The translations under genes and the position numbers were made by a program. Under the pieces are notes generated by a model. That model made no database searches. It was not told the DNA's origin and saw only the letters and a program-made list of their open reading frames with translations. DNA of 64,000 nt, taken from Winogradskyella eckloniae. GTDB taxonomy: Bacteria > Bacteroidota > Bacteroidia > Flavobacteriales > Flavobacteriaceae. Location: NCBI RefSeq assembly GCF_013249045.1, contig NZ_JABRWP010000012.1, positions 1 through 64,000 on the forward strand. The letters run 5' to 3'. Numbering within the stretch: position 1 is the first letter of the stretch; each line of letters opens with the position of its first letter. Positions 35,931-45,356 of this stretch are shown piece after piece.

Positions 35931-36410
35931 TTAGTCATTGTCCTCATTTTCACCCTTTTTACGTTTTTTCTTCTTGCGTTTCTTTTTCTTTTCTTTTACA
36001 ACTTCTTTTTCATTAAAACCACCTTTGATCATGTCTTTGATTTTTTTCATATCATTTTCTGATATAAGTTCTTCTAAATCTTTGAAATGGGTGTTTTCTA
36101 GGTGTTCTACCGCATTTTTTCGGTCAATACTATGTTCATACTGCGTATTGAAAATGGCAATTTTAGCTTCAAAAAAACTTTGAATATTTTGTTTAATTAT
36201 ATGTTTTTGAAACTCATCACCTTCTAGAGTTGAAATGAAGTTATTGATGTATTCTTCTTTTCGTTCTTCTAATTCTCTTGCATGTTTTTCAAGTTGTTCT
36301 TTAGAAGGTTCGCTACTAGCTTGAGGAATTCTGTTTTGGTTAGATCGTCTTTGTGCATGTAAATTAAGACAGATTAACGTTGTGAAAATAAGTATTACAA
36401 TATGTTTCAT
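35931..36410 (-). CDS. Exported charged protein with lysine-rich tail, unknown
   Basis: 159 residues. Signal peptide at 1-19 (VILIFTTLICLNLHAQ). The mature part is helical and highly charged (EQLEKHARELEERKEEYINNF, then NDMKKIKDMIKGGF) with possible coiled-coil character, and ends in a tail of almost only Lys and Arg followed by Glu/Asp/Asn (GENEDND). It recalls the small periplasmic proteins with a C-terminal charged tail found beside arsC-like genes in Flavobacteria, but I do not recognise a family. The gene follows arsC by 10 bases on the same strand, so both are probably co-transcribed. Confidence 0.7.
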   Translation of the reverse strand: MKHIVILIFTTLICLNLHAQRRSNQNRIPQASSEPSKEQLEKHARELEERKEEYINNFISTLEGDEFQKHIIKQNIQSFFEAKIAIFNTQYEHSIDRKNAVEHLENTHFKDLEELISENDMKKIKDMIKGGFNEKEVVKEKKKKRKKKKRKKGENEDND

Positions 36411-36420
36411 GCTATGCGTT

Positions 36421-36762
36421 TTAGATTATTTCATTGATCGCTTCTGCAGGTCTACCAATAACCGCTTTTTTGTCATTGACAACTATAGGTCTTTCTATAA
36501 GTTTAGGGTTTTTTACCATAGCTTCAATAATTGCTTTGTCAGTTAGAGATTTACCTTTGTAATTGGTTTTCCAAATGGCTTCGTTTTGTCTTACCAAATC
36601 AATTGGTTTAATGTCTAATTTAGCGATTATTATTTCTAAGGCTTCAGTTGTTAATGGATCGTCTAAATATTTAACAACTTCAAATTCTTTGTTAGAAGCT
36701 TCTAATAGTGCTACGCCTTGTCTCGATTTTGAGCATCTTGGGTTATGGTATATTTTAATCAT
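36421..36762 (-). CDS. arsC: ArsC-family (Spx/arsenate reductase-like) protein
   Basis: 113 residues, thioredoxin fold of the glutaredoxin-linked ArsC family. The active cysteine is Cys10 in YHNPRCSKSRQG, and the oxyanion arginine region is IERPIVVNDKKAVIGRP. Motifs match the ArsC enzymes that reduce arsenate with glutathione/glutaredoxin. In Flavobacteria this gene is often not linked to arsenic efflux, as here, so the cellular role may differ (general thiol or Spx-like). It lies 19 bases after prfB. Confidence 0.9.
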   Translation of the reverse strand: MIKIYHNPRCSKSRQGVALLEASNKEFEVVKYLDDPLTTEALEIIIAKLDIKPIDLVRQNEAIWKTNYKGKSLTDKAIIEAMVKNPKLIERPIVVNDKKAVIGRPAEAINEII

Positions 36763-36781
36763 CTTAGTTTGTTAATTACAA

Positions 36782-37886
36782 TTATAATGCCGAATCTTCT
36801 TTTTGGCCCATTAGCATCAAATAGGCTTTTAAAAAGGGCTCTATATCGCCATCTAAAACAGCATCTACATTTCCGGTTTCATGAGCAGATCTTACATCTT
36901 TAATCAATTTATAAGGATGTAGTACGTAATTTCTAATTTGGCTTCCCCATTCAATCTTCATCTTACCAGCTTCAATATCGTCACGTTGCGCCATTTGTTT
37001 TTGCAATTCAATCTCATATAATTGAGATTTTAACATTTGCAAAGCGCGCGTTCTATTGTCTTGTTGAGAACGTGTCTCAGAACATTGAATTTGAATACCA
37101 GAAGGTTTGTGTCTCAATTGCACTTTGGTCTCCACTTTATTTACATTTTGTCCTCCTGCACCACTTGATCGTGCGGTTGTGATTTCAATATCAGCAGGAT
37201 TAATGTCTATTTCAATAGAGTCATCTACTAAAGGATAGACATAGACCGAAGCAAAACTAGTATGACGTTTGGCATTGCTATCAAACGGAGAAATACGGAC
37301 TAATCGATGTACACCATTTTCGCCTTTTAGCCAACCAAAAGCATATTCGCCTTCAATTTCTATAGTGACTGTTTTTATACCTGCAACATCGCCATCTTGT
37401 AAATTGAGTTCCTTAACCTTAAAGCCGCTTTTTTCTGCATACATAAGGTACATGCGCATTAACATACTTGCCCAATCACAAGATTCTGTACCACCTGCAC
37501 CTGCAGTGATTTGTAAAACTGCACTTAAACTATCACCTTCTTCAGAAAGCATATTTTTAAATTCAAGTTTTTCAATAGCATTAACGGATTTTTCAAAACG
37601 TGCTTCTACATTTTCCATAGGAGCTTCGTCTTCTTTGTAGAATTCGTAAATGACTTCTAAATCTTCAAAAAGGGATTTGGCGTTATTATAATCATTGACC
37701 CAACTCTTTTTCTCTCGGATGGATTTCATAACCTTTTCGGCTGCTTTAGAATCATTCCAGAAATTAGGGTCGAAAGTTTGTTCTTCTTCGTTAGAGATTT
37801 CTATGAGCTTAGCATCTAAGTCAAAGATATTGTCTAAGTATGTCTAGACGGGAATTAAGATCTTTTATGTGATCTGATGTTATCAT
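36782..37886 (-). CDS. prfB: Peptide chain release factor 2, with programmed +1 frameshift
   Basis: 367 residues if the shift is made. Frame 0 starts at ATG 37886 and encodes 21 residues ending in ILRQYL, then an in-frame TGA at 37823-37821 within CTTTGAC. Slipping +1 on CTT continues with [17 protein letters not shown] and joins the 315-residue main frame. RF2 marks: SPF anticodon-like tripeptide in VRISPFDSN and the GGQ catalytic loop in [13 protein letters not shown]2 recognises UGA and UAA; low RF2 favours the shift, which gives autoregulation. The bases before the site read AGACAA rather than a Shine-Dalgarno-like AGGGGG. Confidence 0.95.
37821..37826 (-). promoter_or_regulatory. Programmed +1 ribosomal frameshift site of prfB
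   Basis: CTT TGA on the minus strand, followed by C. It lies in the context TATCTTTGACT, which is identical to the E. coli prfB shift site, but no internal Shine-Dalgarno precedes it. Confidence 0.93.
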
Positions 37887-37904
37887 ATATCATTGTTATT
37901 TCTA

Positions 37905-37912
37905 CAAATATA
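37905..37912 (-). promoter_or_regulatory. -7 box TATATTTG of prfB
   Basis: Perfect TAnnTTTG, 18 bases upstream of the ATG at 37886, implying a very short leader. Confidence 0.6.
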
Positions 37913-37996
37913 TACAGTGGATTTAAAGTGCCATAATTTTGAATTGTTTTTTTAGTTTTTCCGTAGTTTTATAGATTTAAATTAGAGATGTAAGCC

Positions 37997-39013
37997 ATGA
38001 TTATAGATTTAAGAAGTGATACAGTTACAAAACCATCAAAAGGCATGTTAGATGCTATGATGTCCGCGCAAGTTGGTGATGATGTTTTTAGAGAAGACCC
38101 AACGGTTAATGTATTAGAAGAACGTTTGGCTAAAATGTTTGGTAAGGAAAAGGCGTTGTTTTTCCCTTCGGGTAGTATGGCTAATCAAATTGCGATAAAA
38201 TTACACACCAATCCTGGTGAGCAGGTGATTTGCGATAAGTATGCACATATCTATAATTATGAAGTTGGAGGTGTCGCTTTTCACAGTGGAGCTTCTTGTA
38301 AATTAATAGATGGTAATCGAGGTATGTTTACAGCAGAACATGTTGAAGAAGCCATTAATCCATCAGAATATTATTATAGTCAAACCAGTTTAGTGGAAGT
38401 TGAAAACACAACCAATAAAGGCGGAGGAGCTTGTTGGGATTTTACGGAGTTTGAAAGGATAAAGGACGTTTGTAAAAGCCATAATTTAGGTTTTCATATT
38501 GATGGTGCACGAATCTGGAATGCTATGGTGGCTAAAAATGAAACGGCCTTACAATATGGTTATACTTTTGATACTATTTCGGTTTGCCTAAGTAAAGGTT
38601 TAGGTTGTCCTGTGGGTTCCGTTTTAATTGGTGACGAGGAGATTATGAAACAATCTTTAAGCTTAAGAAAACTATTTGGTGGCAATATGAGACAAATAGG
38701 TTATTTGGCAGCAGCAGGTTTGTATGCTTTAGATAATAACATAGAACGCCTTGCGGACGACCATAAGCGTGCCAAGGAAATAGGAGAGGTGTTGGCTAAA
38801 TTATCCATTATTAAAAAAATAGAACCTATTGAAACTAATATCGTAATTTTTGAATTAAACGATGATGTGGATGAAACGCAATTCCTAAACAATCTTAACG
38901 AAAAGAATATTAGAATTATAGGCATGGGAAGCAATAAACTGCGAATGGTCACACATTTGGATTATACTGACCAAATGCATAACAAGCTATTGGAAGTTTT
39001 AAAGGCTTTATAA
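37997..39013 (+). CDS. ltaE: Low-specificity L-threonine aldolase
   Basis: 338 residues, PLP enzyme of fold type I that cleaves threonine or allo-threonine into glycine and acetaldehyde. The start [13 protein letters not shown] is the family signature. The PLP-binding lysine is Lys200 in [14 protein letters not shown], preceded by [10 protein letters not shown] (Asp169 and Arg172 contacting the cofactor). [13 protein letters not shown] follows as usual. Divergent from prfB. The acetaldehyde made could be handled by the aldehyde dehydrogenase further upstream (inference). Confidence 0.94.
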   Translation: MIIDLRSDTVTKPSKGMLDAMMSAQVGDDVFREDPTVNVLEERLAKMFGKEKALFFPSGSMANQIAIKLHTNPGEQVICDKYAHIYNYEVGGVAFHSGASCKLIDGNRGMFTAEHVEEAINPSEYYYSQTSLVEVENTTNKGGGACWDFTEFERIKDVCKSHNLGFHIDGARIWNAMVAKNETALQYGYTFDTISVCLSKGLGCPVGSVLIGDEEIMKQSLSLRKLFGGNMRQIGYLAAAGLYALDNNIERLADDHKRAKEIGEVLAKLSIIKKIEPIETNIVIFELNDDVDETQFLNNLNEKNIRIIGMGSNKLRMVTHLDYTDQMHNKLLEVLKAL

Positions 39014-39022
39014 TAAGTATAA

Positions 39023-39093
39023 ACCTTTAAAAAAATTACTATTTCCATAGTATTTTTAAAGGATAAGTTTTCCCCTTCAGGGAATTAAAGGGG
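39023..39093. repeat. Two adjacent inverted repeats in a convergent gap
   Basis: First hairpin: CCTTTAAAAA... (from 39023) with ATAGTATTTTTAAAGG (to 39062), one small bulge. Second: CCCCTT (39072-39077) with AAGGGG (39088-39093). They separate ltaE from ybaB and probably end both transcripts, although T-tails are weak. Confidence 0.6.
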
Positions 39094-39096
39094 CTT

Positions 39097-39420
39097 CTAT
39101 TTAAACATATCCATACCAGGAATGTTTGGCATGCCTTCTTTTGCAACAGCAGCGACTTCAGTCTCGTGCACGTTAGTTGCTTTTTCTATGGCTTTGTTAA
39201 GTGTAAGGATTAAGTAATCTTCAAGCATATCTTTATCTTCAAGTAATTCATCTGCAATATCAATAGACTTAATAGTTCTATTCGCAGTGATGGTTACTTT
39301 TAATTTATTATCGTTACTTGCTTCGTCAATTAAAACGGTGTGTAAACGTTCTTTAGTTTCTTCAACTTTTTTCTGAGCTTCTTTTAATTTGCTCATCATT
39401 CCCATCATATCTCCAAACAT
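39097..39420 (-). CDS. YbaB/EbfC-family nucleoid-associated protein
   Basis: 107 residues, the usual length. N-terminal [20 protein letters not shown] forms the long helix of YbaB/EbfC, then [20 protein letters not shown] gives the strands, and a C-terminal helix ends with [12 protein letters not shown]. These dimers bind DNA non-specifically. In many bacteria ybaB follows dnaX in an operon; here it stands alone, 29 kb from dnaX. Confidence 0.9.
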   Translation of the reverse strand: MFGDMMGMMSKLKEAQKKVEETKERLHTVLIDEASNDNKLKVTITANRTIKSIDIADELLEDKDMLEDYLILTLNKAIEKATNVHETEVAAVAKEGMPNIPGMDMFK

Positions 39421-39498
39421 ATATTGTGTCTTTTAAATTTTTACGATGTAAAATTAGTAAATTGCGCGACTTTTTAGATTAAAATTTTCTTAAAACAA

Positions 39499-41562
39499 AT
39501 GACAAAAATTTCAGATATAAATCCACCCATTGCCAAAAAGATTCCGCATCAATTAGAAAAGCATGGAGACGTGCGCGTTGATAATTATTTTTGGATGAAA
39601 GACAGAGAACATCCAGAAGTTATAGACTATCTCAATGCCGAAAATGCGTATTGTGACGCGAAAATGGCACATACCAAAACGTTTCAGAAGGATTTATTTG
39701 AAGAAATGAAAGCCAGAATAAAGGAGGATGATTCTTCTGTACCTTATAAATATAATGGCTATTGGTACATTACTAAATTCGAAAAAGGAAAAGACTACCC
39801 AATTTATACACGTAAAAAAGACAGTTTAGATCATCCTGAAGAACTGTTATTTGACTGTAATAAAATGGCAGAAGGGGAATCTTACTTTAAATTAGCAGGT
39901 ATTAGTATAAGTCCAGATAATAAAAAAGTGTCCTACGGAATTGACAACACAGGACGACGTAATTATACTATTTACGTAAAGGATTTAAAAACACATCAAG
40001 TTGCAGACGATAGGATAGAAGGCACAACAGGTTCTTCAAGTTGGGCAAATGATAATGCTACGTTATTTTACACTAAGAAGGATGAGGTAACACTTAGAGC
40101 ATTTCAAATTTACAAACACCGTTTAGGCGATACATCAGAAGACGAACTTGTTTTTGAAGAAGGCGATGATACGTTTGGCGCAGCGGTTTACAAATCTAAA
40201 TCTAGAAAGTATATCATTATTGCTTGTTATAGCACATTGACAAATGAGTATCATATTTTAGATGCGGATAATCCTGAAGGGAAATTTCAAGTATTTCAAC
40301 CAAGAATAAGAGGTTTAGAGTATAGTATTTCTCATTATAATGACCATTTCTATATATTAACCAATAAGGATAAGGCTACCAATTTTAAACTCATGAAAAC
40401 TTTAGAAAGCCATACTAAAGTAGAACATTGGGAAGAGGTAATTGGACATAGAAAAGATGTGCTCCTTGAGAGTATTGATATCTTCAAAGATTATTTAGTG
40501 GTCAGTGAACGTAAAAACGGACTCAATGAGATTAGAATAAAGCGTTGGGATAATACAGAAGATTACTATTTGCCATTTGATAACGAAACGTATACAGCCT
40601 ATACAGGCACCAATGTAGATTTTGATACTGAATTATTACGTTATGGTTACAATGCTATGACAACGCCTTCGTCGGTTATTGAATTTAATATGCGCACAAA
40701 AACCAAAACGGTTTTAAAAGAACAAGAAGTTTTAGATAAGAATTTTAATAAGGATAATTACATTTCAGAAAGAATATGGGCAACAGCAGAAGATGGCACT
40801 AAAATCCCAATGTCTGTTATTTATAAAAAGGGCATTAAAAAAGATGGTACTAATCCCTTATTACAATATGCCTACGGCAGTTATGGATCTACCGTAGACC
40901 CTTATTTTTCAACCATAAGATTAACCTTGTTAGATCGTGGATTTATTTATGTGATTACGCATATTAGAGGAGGTGAATATTTAGGACGCGATTGGTACGA
41001 GGACGGTAAGTTGCTTAACAAGAAAAATACATTTTCAGATTTTATAGCATGTTCTGTGCATTTAATTAAGGAACGTTATACATCTTCTAAGCATTTATAT
41101 GCCATGGGAGGAAGTGCAGGTGGTTTATTAATGGGAGCTATAACTAATGAAGCGCCAGAATTGTATAATGGTGTTATTGCAGCTGTACCTTTTGTTGATG
41201 TGATTACAACCATGTTAGATGATTCAATTCCATTAACAACAGGTGAGTATGATGAATGGGGAAATCCTAATGATAAACTTTATTACGAATACATAAAGTC
41301 ATATTCGCCATATGATAATGTCCAAGCTAAAGCCTATCCAAACATGTTAGTAACCACAGGTTTGCACGATTCGCAAGTGCAATATTGGGAGCCAGCAAAA
41401 TGGGTAGCCAAACTTAGAGAACTGAAAACAGATACAAATCAATTATTTTTAAAAACGAATATGGAAGCTGGTCATGGAGGCGCTTCCGGACGATTTGAAA
41501 GCCTAAAAGAAGATGCAGAAGAGTTTGCATTCTTATTAGATTTAGAAGGAATTACGTCCTAG
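39499..41562 (+). CDS. ptrB: Oligopeptidase B / S9 prolyl-oligopeptidase family protease
   Basis: 687 residues, cytosolic (no signal peptide). The N-terminal beta-propeller covers about 1-410 (DVRVDNYFWMKDREHPEVIDYL at the start), and the alpha/beta-hydrolase domain runs from about 430. Catalytic triad: Ser539 in MGGSAGGLL, Asp624 in GLHDSQV, His659 in EAGHGGASGR. The GDPLEWNGE-like acidic contact of oligopeptidase B is represented by TGEYDEWGNPND. It cuts peptides after basic residues. The following gene has its own -7 box immediately after the stop. Confidence 0.94.
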   Translation: MTKISDINPPIAKKIPHQLEKHGDVRVDNYFWMKDREHPEVIDYLNAENAYCDAKMAHTKTFQKDLFEEMKARIKEDDSSVPYKYNGYWYITKFEKGKDYPIYTRKKDSLDHPEELLFDCNKMAEGESYFKLAGISISPDNKKVSYGIDNTGRRNYTIYVKDLKTHQVADDRIEGTTGSSSWANDNATLFYTKKDEVTLRAFQIYKHRLGDTSEDELVFEEGDDTFGAAVYKSKSRKYIIIACYSTLTNEYHILDADNPEGKFQVFQPRIRGLEYSISHYNDHFYILTNKDKATNFKLMKTLESHTKVEHWEEVIGHRKDVLLESIDIFKDYLVVSERKNGLNEIRIKRWDNTEDYYLPFDNETYTAYTGTNVDFDTELLRYGYNAMTTPSSVIEFNMRTKTKTVLKEQEVLDKNFNKDNYISERIWATAEDGTKIPMSVIYKKGIKKDGTNPLLQYAYGSYGSTVDPYFSTIRLTLLDRGFIYVITHIRGGEYLGRDWYEDGKLLNKKNTFSDFIACSVHLIKERYTSSKHLYAMGGSAGGLLMGAITNEAPELYNGVIAAVPFVDVITTMLDDSIPLTTGEYDEWGNPNDKLYYEYIKSYSPYDNVQAKAYPNMLVTTGLHDSQVQYWEPAKWVAKLRELKTDTNQLFLKTNMEAGHGGASGRFESLKEDAEEFAFLLDLEGITS

Positions 41563-41576
41563 TTGAAAAAAAATGT

Positions 41577-41584
41577 TACCTTTG
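41577..41584 (+). promoter_or_regulatory. -7 box TACCTTTG upstream of capA
   Basis: Perfect TAnnTTTG, 49 bases before the capA ATG and 14 bases after the ptrB stop. Confidence 0.6.
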
Positions 41585-41633
41585 CGAGGTTTTAGGTGTC
41601 TAATAATAATGACTACTGAAAATTTTTCATTTT

Positions 41634-42671
41634 ATGAACAACAACAAAAATGTATTTGATAATGTGTTACAACTTATAGGTAACACGCCTTTAATCAAAT
41701 TAAATCGAATGACTGCTGACTTCAATGGAGACTATTATGCCAAAGTAGAAGCGTTTAATCCAGGTCATTCTTCAAAAGACAGAATCGCTTTACATATTAT
41801 TGAAGAAGCAGAGCGTCAAGGAATTTTAACTCCAGGTGATACTATTATTGAGACCACTTCTGGTAATACAGGATTTAGTCTTGCCTTAGTAAGTATTATA
41901 AAAGGGTACAACTGTATATTAGCAGTGAGTTCTAAATCTTCGGCAGATAAAATAGATATGTTAAAATCTATGGGTGCAAAGGTCTATGTTTGTCCTGCAC
42001 ATGTAAAAGCTGATGATCCACGTTCGTATTACGAAGTTGCAAAACGTTTACACGAAGAGAATAAAGGTTCAATTTATATTAACCAATATTTTAATCAGTT
42101 AAATATAGATGCACATTATAATTCAACAGGTCCAGAAATTTGGAATCAAACCGATGGAAAAATTACGCATCTTGTAGCTTGTAGTGGAACAGGAGGAACT
42201 ATTTCTGGTATTTCAAAGTACTTAAAGGAGCAAAATCCTAATGTTAAAATCATTGGTGTAGATGCTTATGGTTCTGTATTGAAAAAATACCACGAAACGC
42301 GTGAGTTTGATGAAAAAGAAATTTATCCTTACAGAATAGAAGGCTTAGGGAAAAATTTAATTCCTACGGCAACAGACTTTGATTTAATAGATAAGTTTGT
42401 TAAAGTAACCGATGAAGAAAGTGCGCATACAGCGAGAGAGGTTTCTAATACAGAAGGTCTTTTTGTTGGATATACAAGTGGTGCAGCAATGCAAGCAATT
42501 AAGCAATTAGAAGAAGAAGGAGAATTTAAACCAACAGACAAGATTGTAGTTATGTTTCCAGATCATGGATCGCGATATATGAGTAAAGTATATAACGATA
42601 AATGGATGGAAGACCAAGGATTTTTTGATTCGAAATCTGAAGTACAAGCAACAATTGAGTACGTAAAATAA
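41634..42671 (+). CDS. capA: Cystathionine-synthase-like PLP enzyme, probable cysteate synthase
   Basis: 345 residues, fold type II PLP enzyme. The PLP lysine is Lys48 in [11 protein letters not shown]; the phosphate loop is [13 protein letters not shown] and the glycine-rich loop [11 protein letters not shown]. It resembles cystathionine beta-synthase/cysteine synthase without CBS or heme domains. The nearest context is the alpha-oxoamine synthase downstream. In Capnocytophaga the CBS-like CapA makes cysteate from O-phosphoserine and sulfite for capnine synthesis. I therefore call it CapA with moderate confidence; plain cysteine or cystathionine synthase remains possible. It has its own promoter and terminator. 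Confidence 0.75.
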   Translation: MNNNKNVFDNVLQLIGNTPLIKLNRMTADFNGDYYAKVEAFNPGHSSKDRIALHIIEEAERQGILTPGDTIIETTSGNTGFSLALVSIIKGYNCILAVSSKSSADKIDMLKSMGAKVYVCPAHVKADDPRSYYEVAKRLHEENKGSIYINQYFNQLNIDAHYNSTGPEIWNQTDGKITHLVACSGTGGTISGISKYLKEQNPNVKIIGVDAYGSVLKKYHETREFDEKEIYPYRIEGLGKNLIPTATDFDLIDKFVKVTDEESAHTAREVSNTEGLFVGYTSGAAMQAIKQLEEEGEFKPTDKIVVMFPDHGSRYMSKVYNDKWMEDQGFFDSKSEVQATIEYVK

Positions 42672-42689
42672 TAAAATACAATTTTAAAA

Positions 42690-42724
42690 AAGCCTATCAT
42701 AAAAGTTATGATAGGCTTTTTTTA
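42690..42724 (+). terminator. Rho-independent terminator after capA
   Basis: Thirteen-base stem AAGCCTATCATAA (42690-42702) / TTATGATAGGCTT (42706-42718), loop AAG, then T-rich tail. Confidence 0.9.
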
Positions 42725-42788
42725 TTTAAAACTATGTTAATAGTCAATAGTTAGAATAAATAAATTATGCAGTCATAATATTATTAAG

Positions 42789-42796
42789 TAATTTTG
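42789..42796 (+). promoter_or_regulatory. -7 box TAATTTTG upstream of capB
   Basis: Perfect TAnnTTTG, 92 bases before the capB ATG and after the capA terminator, so the two genes are transcribed separately. Confidence 0.5.
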
Positions 42797-42888
42797 CAGA
42801 TACTAACTATATTGAATTAACTAAAGTTGATGATGTGTTTATAAGCTTATTTTAACCATAGACGCATAATTGATAGCAATTTTAAAGC

Positions 42889-44148
42889 ATGAAGGATTTA
42901 TTTGAAAAGATTTATAGAGACAAAGGACCTCTTGGAAAATGGGCTGCACAAGCAGAAGGCTATTTCGTTTTTCCCAAATTAGAAGGTGAGATCTCTAATA
43001 GAATGAAATTTCAAGGTAAGGATGTAATTACATGGAGTATTAACGATTATTTAGGTTTAGCAAATCATCCTGAAGTCAGAAAAGTAGATGGAGAGGCAGG
43101 CGTTAAATATGGATCTGCTTATCCTATGGGAGCACGTATGATGTCTGGTCACACAGAATTACACGAGCAATTACAAAATGAACTGGCTGCCTTTGTTAGT
43201 AAAGAAGCGGCTTACCTATTAAATTTTGGATACCAAGGAATGGTTTCTACCATTGATGCCTTAGTAGCCAAAGATGATATTATTGTTTATGATGTAGATT
43301 CACACGCATGTATTATTGATGGTGTGCGTTTACATATGGGTAAACGATTTACCTATAAACATAACGATATTGAAAGTTTAGAAAAAAACCTTGAGCGTGC
43401 TTCTAAAATGGCAGAGCAAACAGGAGGAGGTATTTTGGTTATCTCTGAAGGTGTGTTTGGTATGAGAGGTGAGCAAGGCCGTTTAAAAGAGATTGTAGCG
43501 CTAAAGAAGAAGTTTAATTTTAGATTTTTTGTAGATGACGCTCATGGGTTTGGTACACTTGGTGCAACAGGCGCAGGAGCAGGTGAGGAGCAAGGTGTGC
43601 AAGATGATATCGATGTGTATTTTGCTACTTTTGCTAAGTCTATGGCAAGTACAGGAGCTTTTATTGCTGCAGATCAAGAAATTATTGACTATTTAAAGTA
43701 TAATTTACGTTCTCAAATGTTCGCTAAGTCTTTACAAATGCAACTTGTTGTAGGTGCATTAAAGCGTTTAGATATGTTGCGTACAATGCCAGAATTAAAG
43801 ACAAAATTATGGACAATAGTTAATGCTTTACAATCGGGATTAAAAGATCGTGGGTTTGATATTGGTACAACACAAAGTTGTGTAACACCTGTATACTTAA
43901 AAGGAAGTATTCCGGAAGCCATGGCTTTAGTACGTGATCTACGAGAAAATTACGGAATCTTCTGTTCTATAGTAGTTTATCCTGTAATACCTAAAGGATT
44001 AATTTTATTAAGAATGATTCCTACATCAACTCATACATTAGAGGATGTTAAGGAAACTTTAGATGCTTTTGAAGCGATAAGAAGTCGACTTGAAAACGGA
44101 ACTTACAAAAGAATGTCTGCGGCTCTAATTGCAGCTATGGGAGAATAA
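42889..44148 (+). CDS. capB: Alpha-oxoamine synthase, probable cysteate C-fatty-acyltransferase
   Basis: 419 residues, PLP fold type I. PLP lysine is Lys250 in ATFAKSMASTGAF; cofactor and substrate contacts are in DVDSHACIIDG and VDDAHGFGTLG; GSAYPMGARMMSGHT is the entry loop. It is related to serine palmitoyltransferase, KBL and BioF. Flavobacterium johnsoniae Fjoh_2419 and Capnocytophaga CapB of this family join cysteate with a fatty acyl group to make dehydrocapnine, the first committed step of sulfonolipids. The CBS-like capA next door supports that over serine palmitoyltransferase. The reductase for the next step is not in the window. Confidence 0.8.
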   Translation: MKDLFEKIYRDKGPLGKWAAQAEGYFVFPKLEGEISNRMKFQGKDVITWSINDYLGLANHPEVRKVDGEAGVKYGSAYPMGARMMSGHTELHEQLQNELAAFVSKEAAYLLNFGYQGMVSTIDALVAKDDIIVYDVDSHACIIDGVRLHMGKRFTYKHNDIESLEKNLERASKMAEQTGGGILVISEGVFGMRGEQGRLKEIVALKKKFNFRFFVDDAHGFGTLGATGAGAGEEQGVQDDIDVYFATFAKSMASTGAFIAADQEIIDYLKYNLRSQMFAKSLQMQLVVGALKRLDMLRTMPELKTKLWTIVNALQSGLKDRGFDIGTTQSCVTPVYLKGSIPEAMALVRDLRENYGIFCSIVVYPVIPKGLILLRMIPTSTHTLEDVKETLDAFEAIRSRLENGTYKRMSAALIAAMGE

Positions 44149-44170
44149 CTTTTTTAAGTTTTTATAAAAT

Positions 44171-44207
44171 AAAACGGTCATTACAACTTTGTAATGACCG
44201 TTTTATT
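44171..44207. terminator. Bidirectional rho-independent terminator
   Basis: Stem AACGGTCATTACA (44173-44185) / TGTAATGACCGTT (44190-44202), loop ACTT, with A-run left and T-run right. It separates capB from the convergent GNAT gene. Confidence 0.88.
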
Positions 44208-44217
44208 TTGGAGTATG

Positions 44218-45336
44218 CTAAATGGCTTTTTTAAACGTTTTTCGCCTAGCGTAGACCTTTGGATCAAAATGTTTCCATATTTGCTTTATGGCATAATTGT
44301 CTTCTAATTCTGGCGTTCTGTAGCAGGTTTCAATGCCTTTTGCCTTAAAGGTTTCATAATATTCATTAAATATCACGGCATGTACACCTTTGTTTTGATA
44401 ATCTGGATGAATACCTATTAAATAAAAGATAACATCTTTACTGTTCTTTTTAGCTTTAAGAATATGCGTAAATCCAAATGGAAATAATTTACCATTAGTT
44501 TTTTGAATGGCATCTGCAAATCTTGGCATTACAATAGCAAATCCAATAAGTTTATCGGATTCATCGGTAACAAATTTTATGTATTCGGGATTTATAAAGC
44601 TTATAAACTTCTTTTTAAAATAGTCCTTTTGAATATCCGTAATTTCTACAAATGAAGATAACGAAGCATAACTTTCATTAAATAAATCAAACATGCGGTC
44701 AGCATAAGGCATAACTTCTTTAGTTGTAGTTAACTGAAGCGCTTTAATCTTATATCTACGCTTTATAAGTTCTTGTGCCTTTTTAAAGAATTCAGGTTTT
44801 ACATTAGAAAACGGAAATTTACTCTCCGAGTATTCTTTTTCAATTTGTAAATTATATGATTTATAATGCTTTATATAATACGGATGGTTGTACCAAGTAA
44901 TCATTGTTGCAATATGATCAAATCCTTCGGTCATTACACCAACTTTATCTAAGTTAGAAAACCCAACAGGTCCTTCCATATAACTAAGTTGATGCTCTTT
45001 ACCAATAGCTTCAACGGTATCTAAAAGCATTTTGCTAACGTCTAGGTCGTCAATAAAATCAAACCATCCGAAGCGCATTTTTTTTATATTCTGCTTTTTT
45101 ACTTCTAGCCAATTAATAATAGCAGCTATTCTACCGACAATTTCTCCTTCTTTGTATGCTAAGAAAAAACGTGCATCAGCATCTTTAAAAATAGGGTTTT
45201 TGTCCTTGTTAAAGGTTTCTAATTCTTGTTTAATAATTGGTGGTACCCAATATTTTGAATTTTTATATAGAGAAAAAGGAAATGTAACAAATGCTTTTAA
45301 ATCCTTTTTTGATGTGGCTTCTTTTATTGTAATCAT
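44218..45336 (-). CDS. GNAT-fold acyltransferase, candidate N-acyltransferase of sulfonolipids
   Basis: 372 residues. A GNAT acyl-CoA binding motif A is visible at about 305-325 (IGIHPDYQNKGVHAVIF), followed by ELEDNYAIKQIWKHFD. The N-terminal half holds a weaker GNAT-like unit (FLAYKEGEIVGRIAAIIN, 58-75), so it may be a tandem GNAT. No signal peptide. The family has no settled function in Flavobacteria. The position beside capB, and the fact that the bacterial ceramide synthase of Caulobacter is GNAT-like, suggest that it could acylate the amine of capnine. That is inference; a plain N-acetyltransferase is the alternative. Confidence 0.75.
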   Translation of the reverse strand: MITIKEATSKKDLKAFVTFPFSLYKNSKYWVPPIIKQELETFNKDKNPIFKDADARFFLAYKEGEIVGRIAAIINWLEVKKQNIKKMRFGWFDFIDDLDVSKMLLDTVEAIGKEHQLSYMEGPVGFSNLDKVGVMTEGFDHIATMITWYNHPYYIKHYKSYNLQIEKEYSESKFPFSNVKPEFFKKAQELIKRRYKIKALQLTTTKEVMPYADRMFDLFNESYASLSSFVEITDIQKDYFKKKFISFINPEYIKFVTDESDKLIGFAIVMPRFADAIQKTNGKLFPFGFTHILKAKKNSKDVIFYLIGIHPDYQNKGVHAVIFNEYYETFKAKGIETCYRTPELEDNYAIKQIWKHFDPKVYARRKTFKKAI

Positions 45337-45356
45337 GTAGTTAGGAAAACTGTTGG

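Noticed and set aside
37269..37640. 123-codon plus-strand open frame inside prfB
   Set aside because: Antisense to RF2 with the GGQ gene clearly real; no family features.
45032..45340. 102-codon plus-strand open frame
   Set aside because: Antisense to the GNAT gene and without its own promoter.
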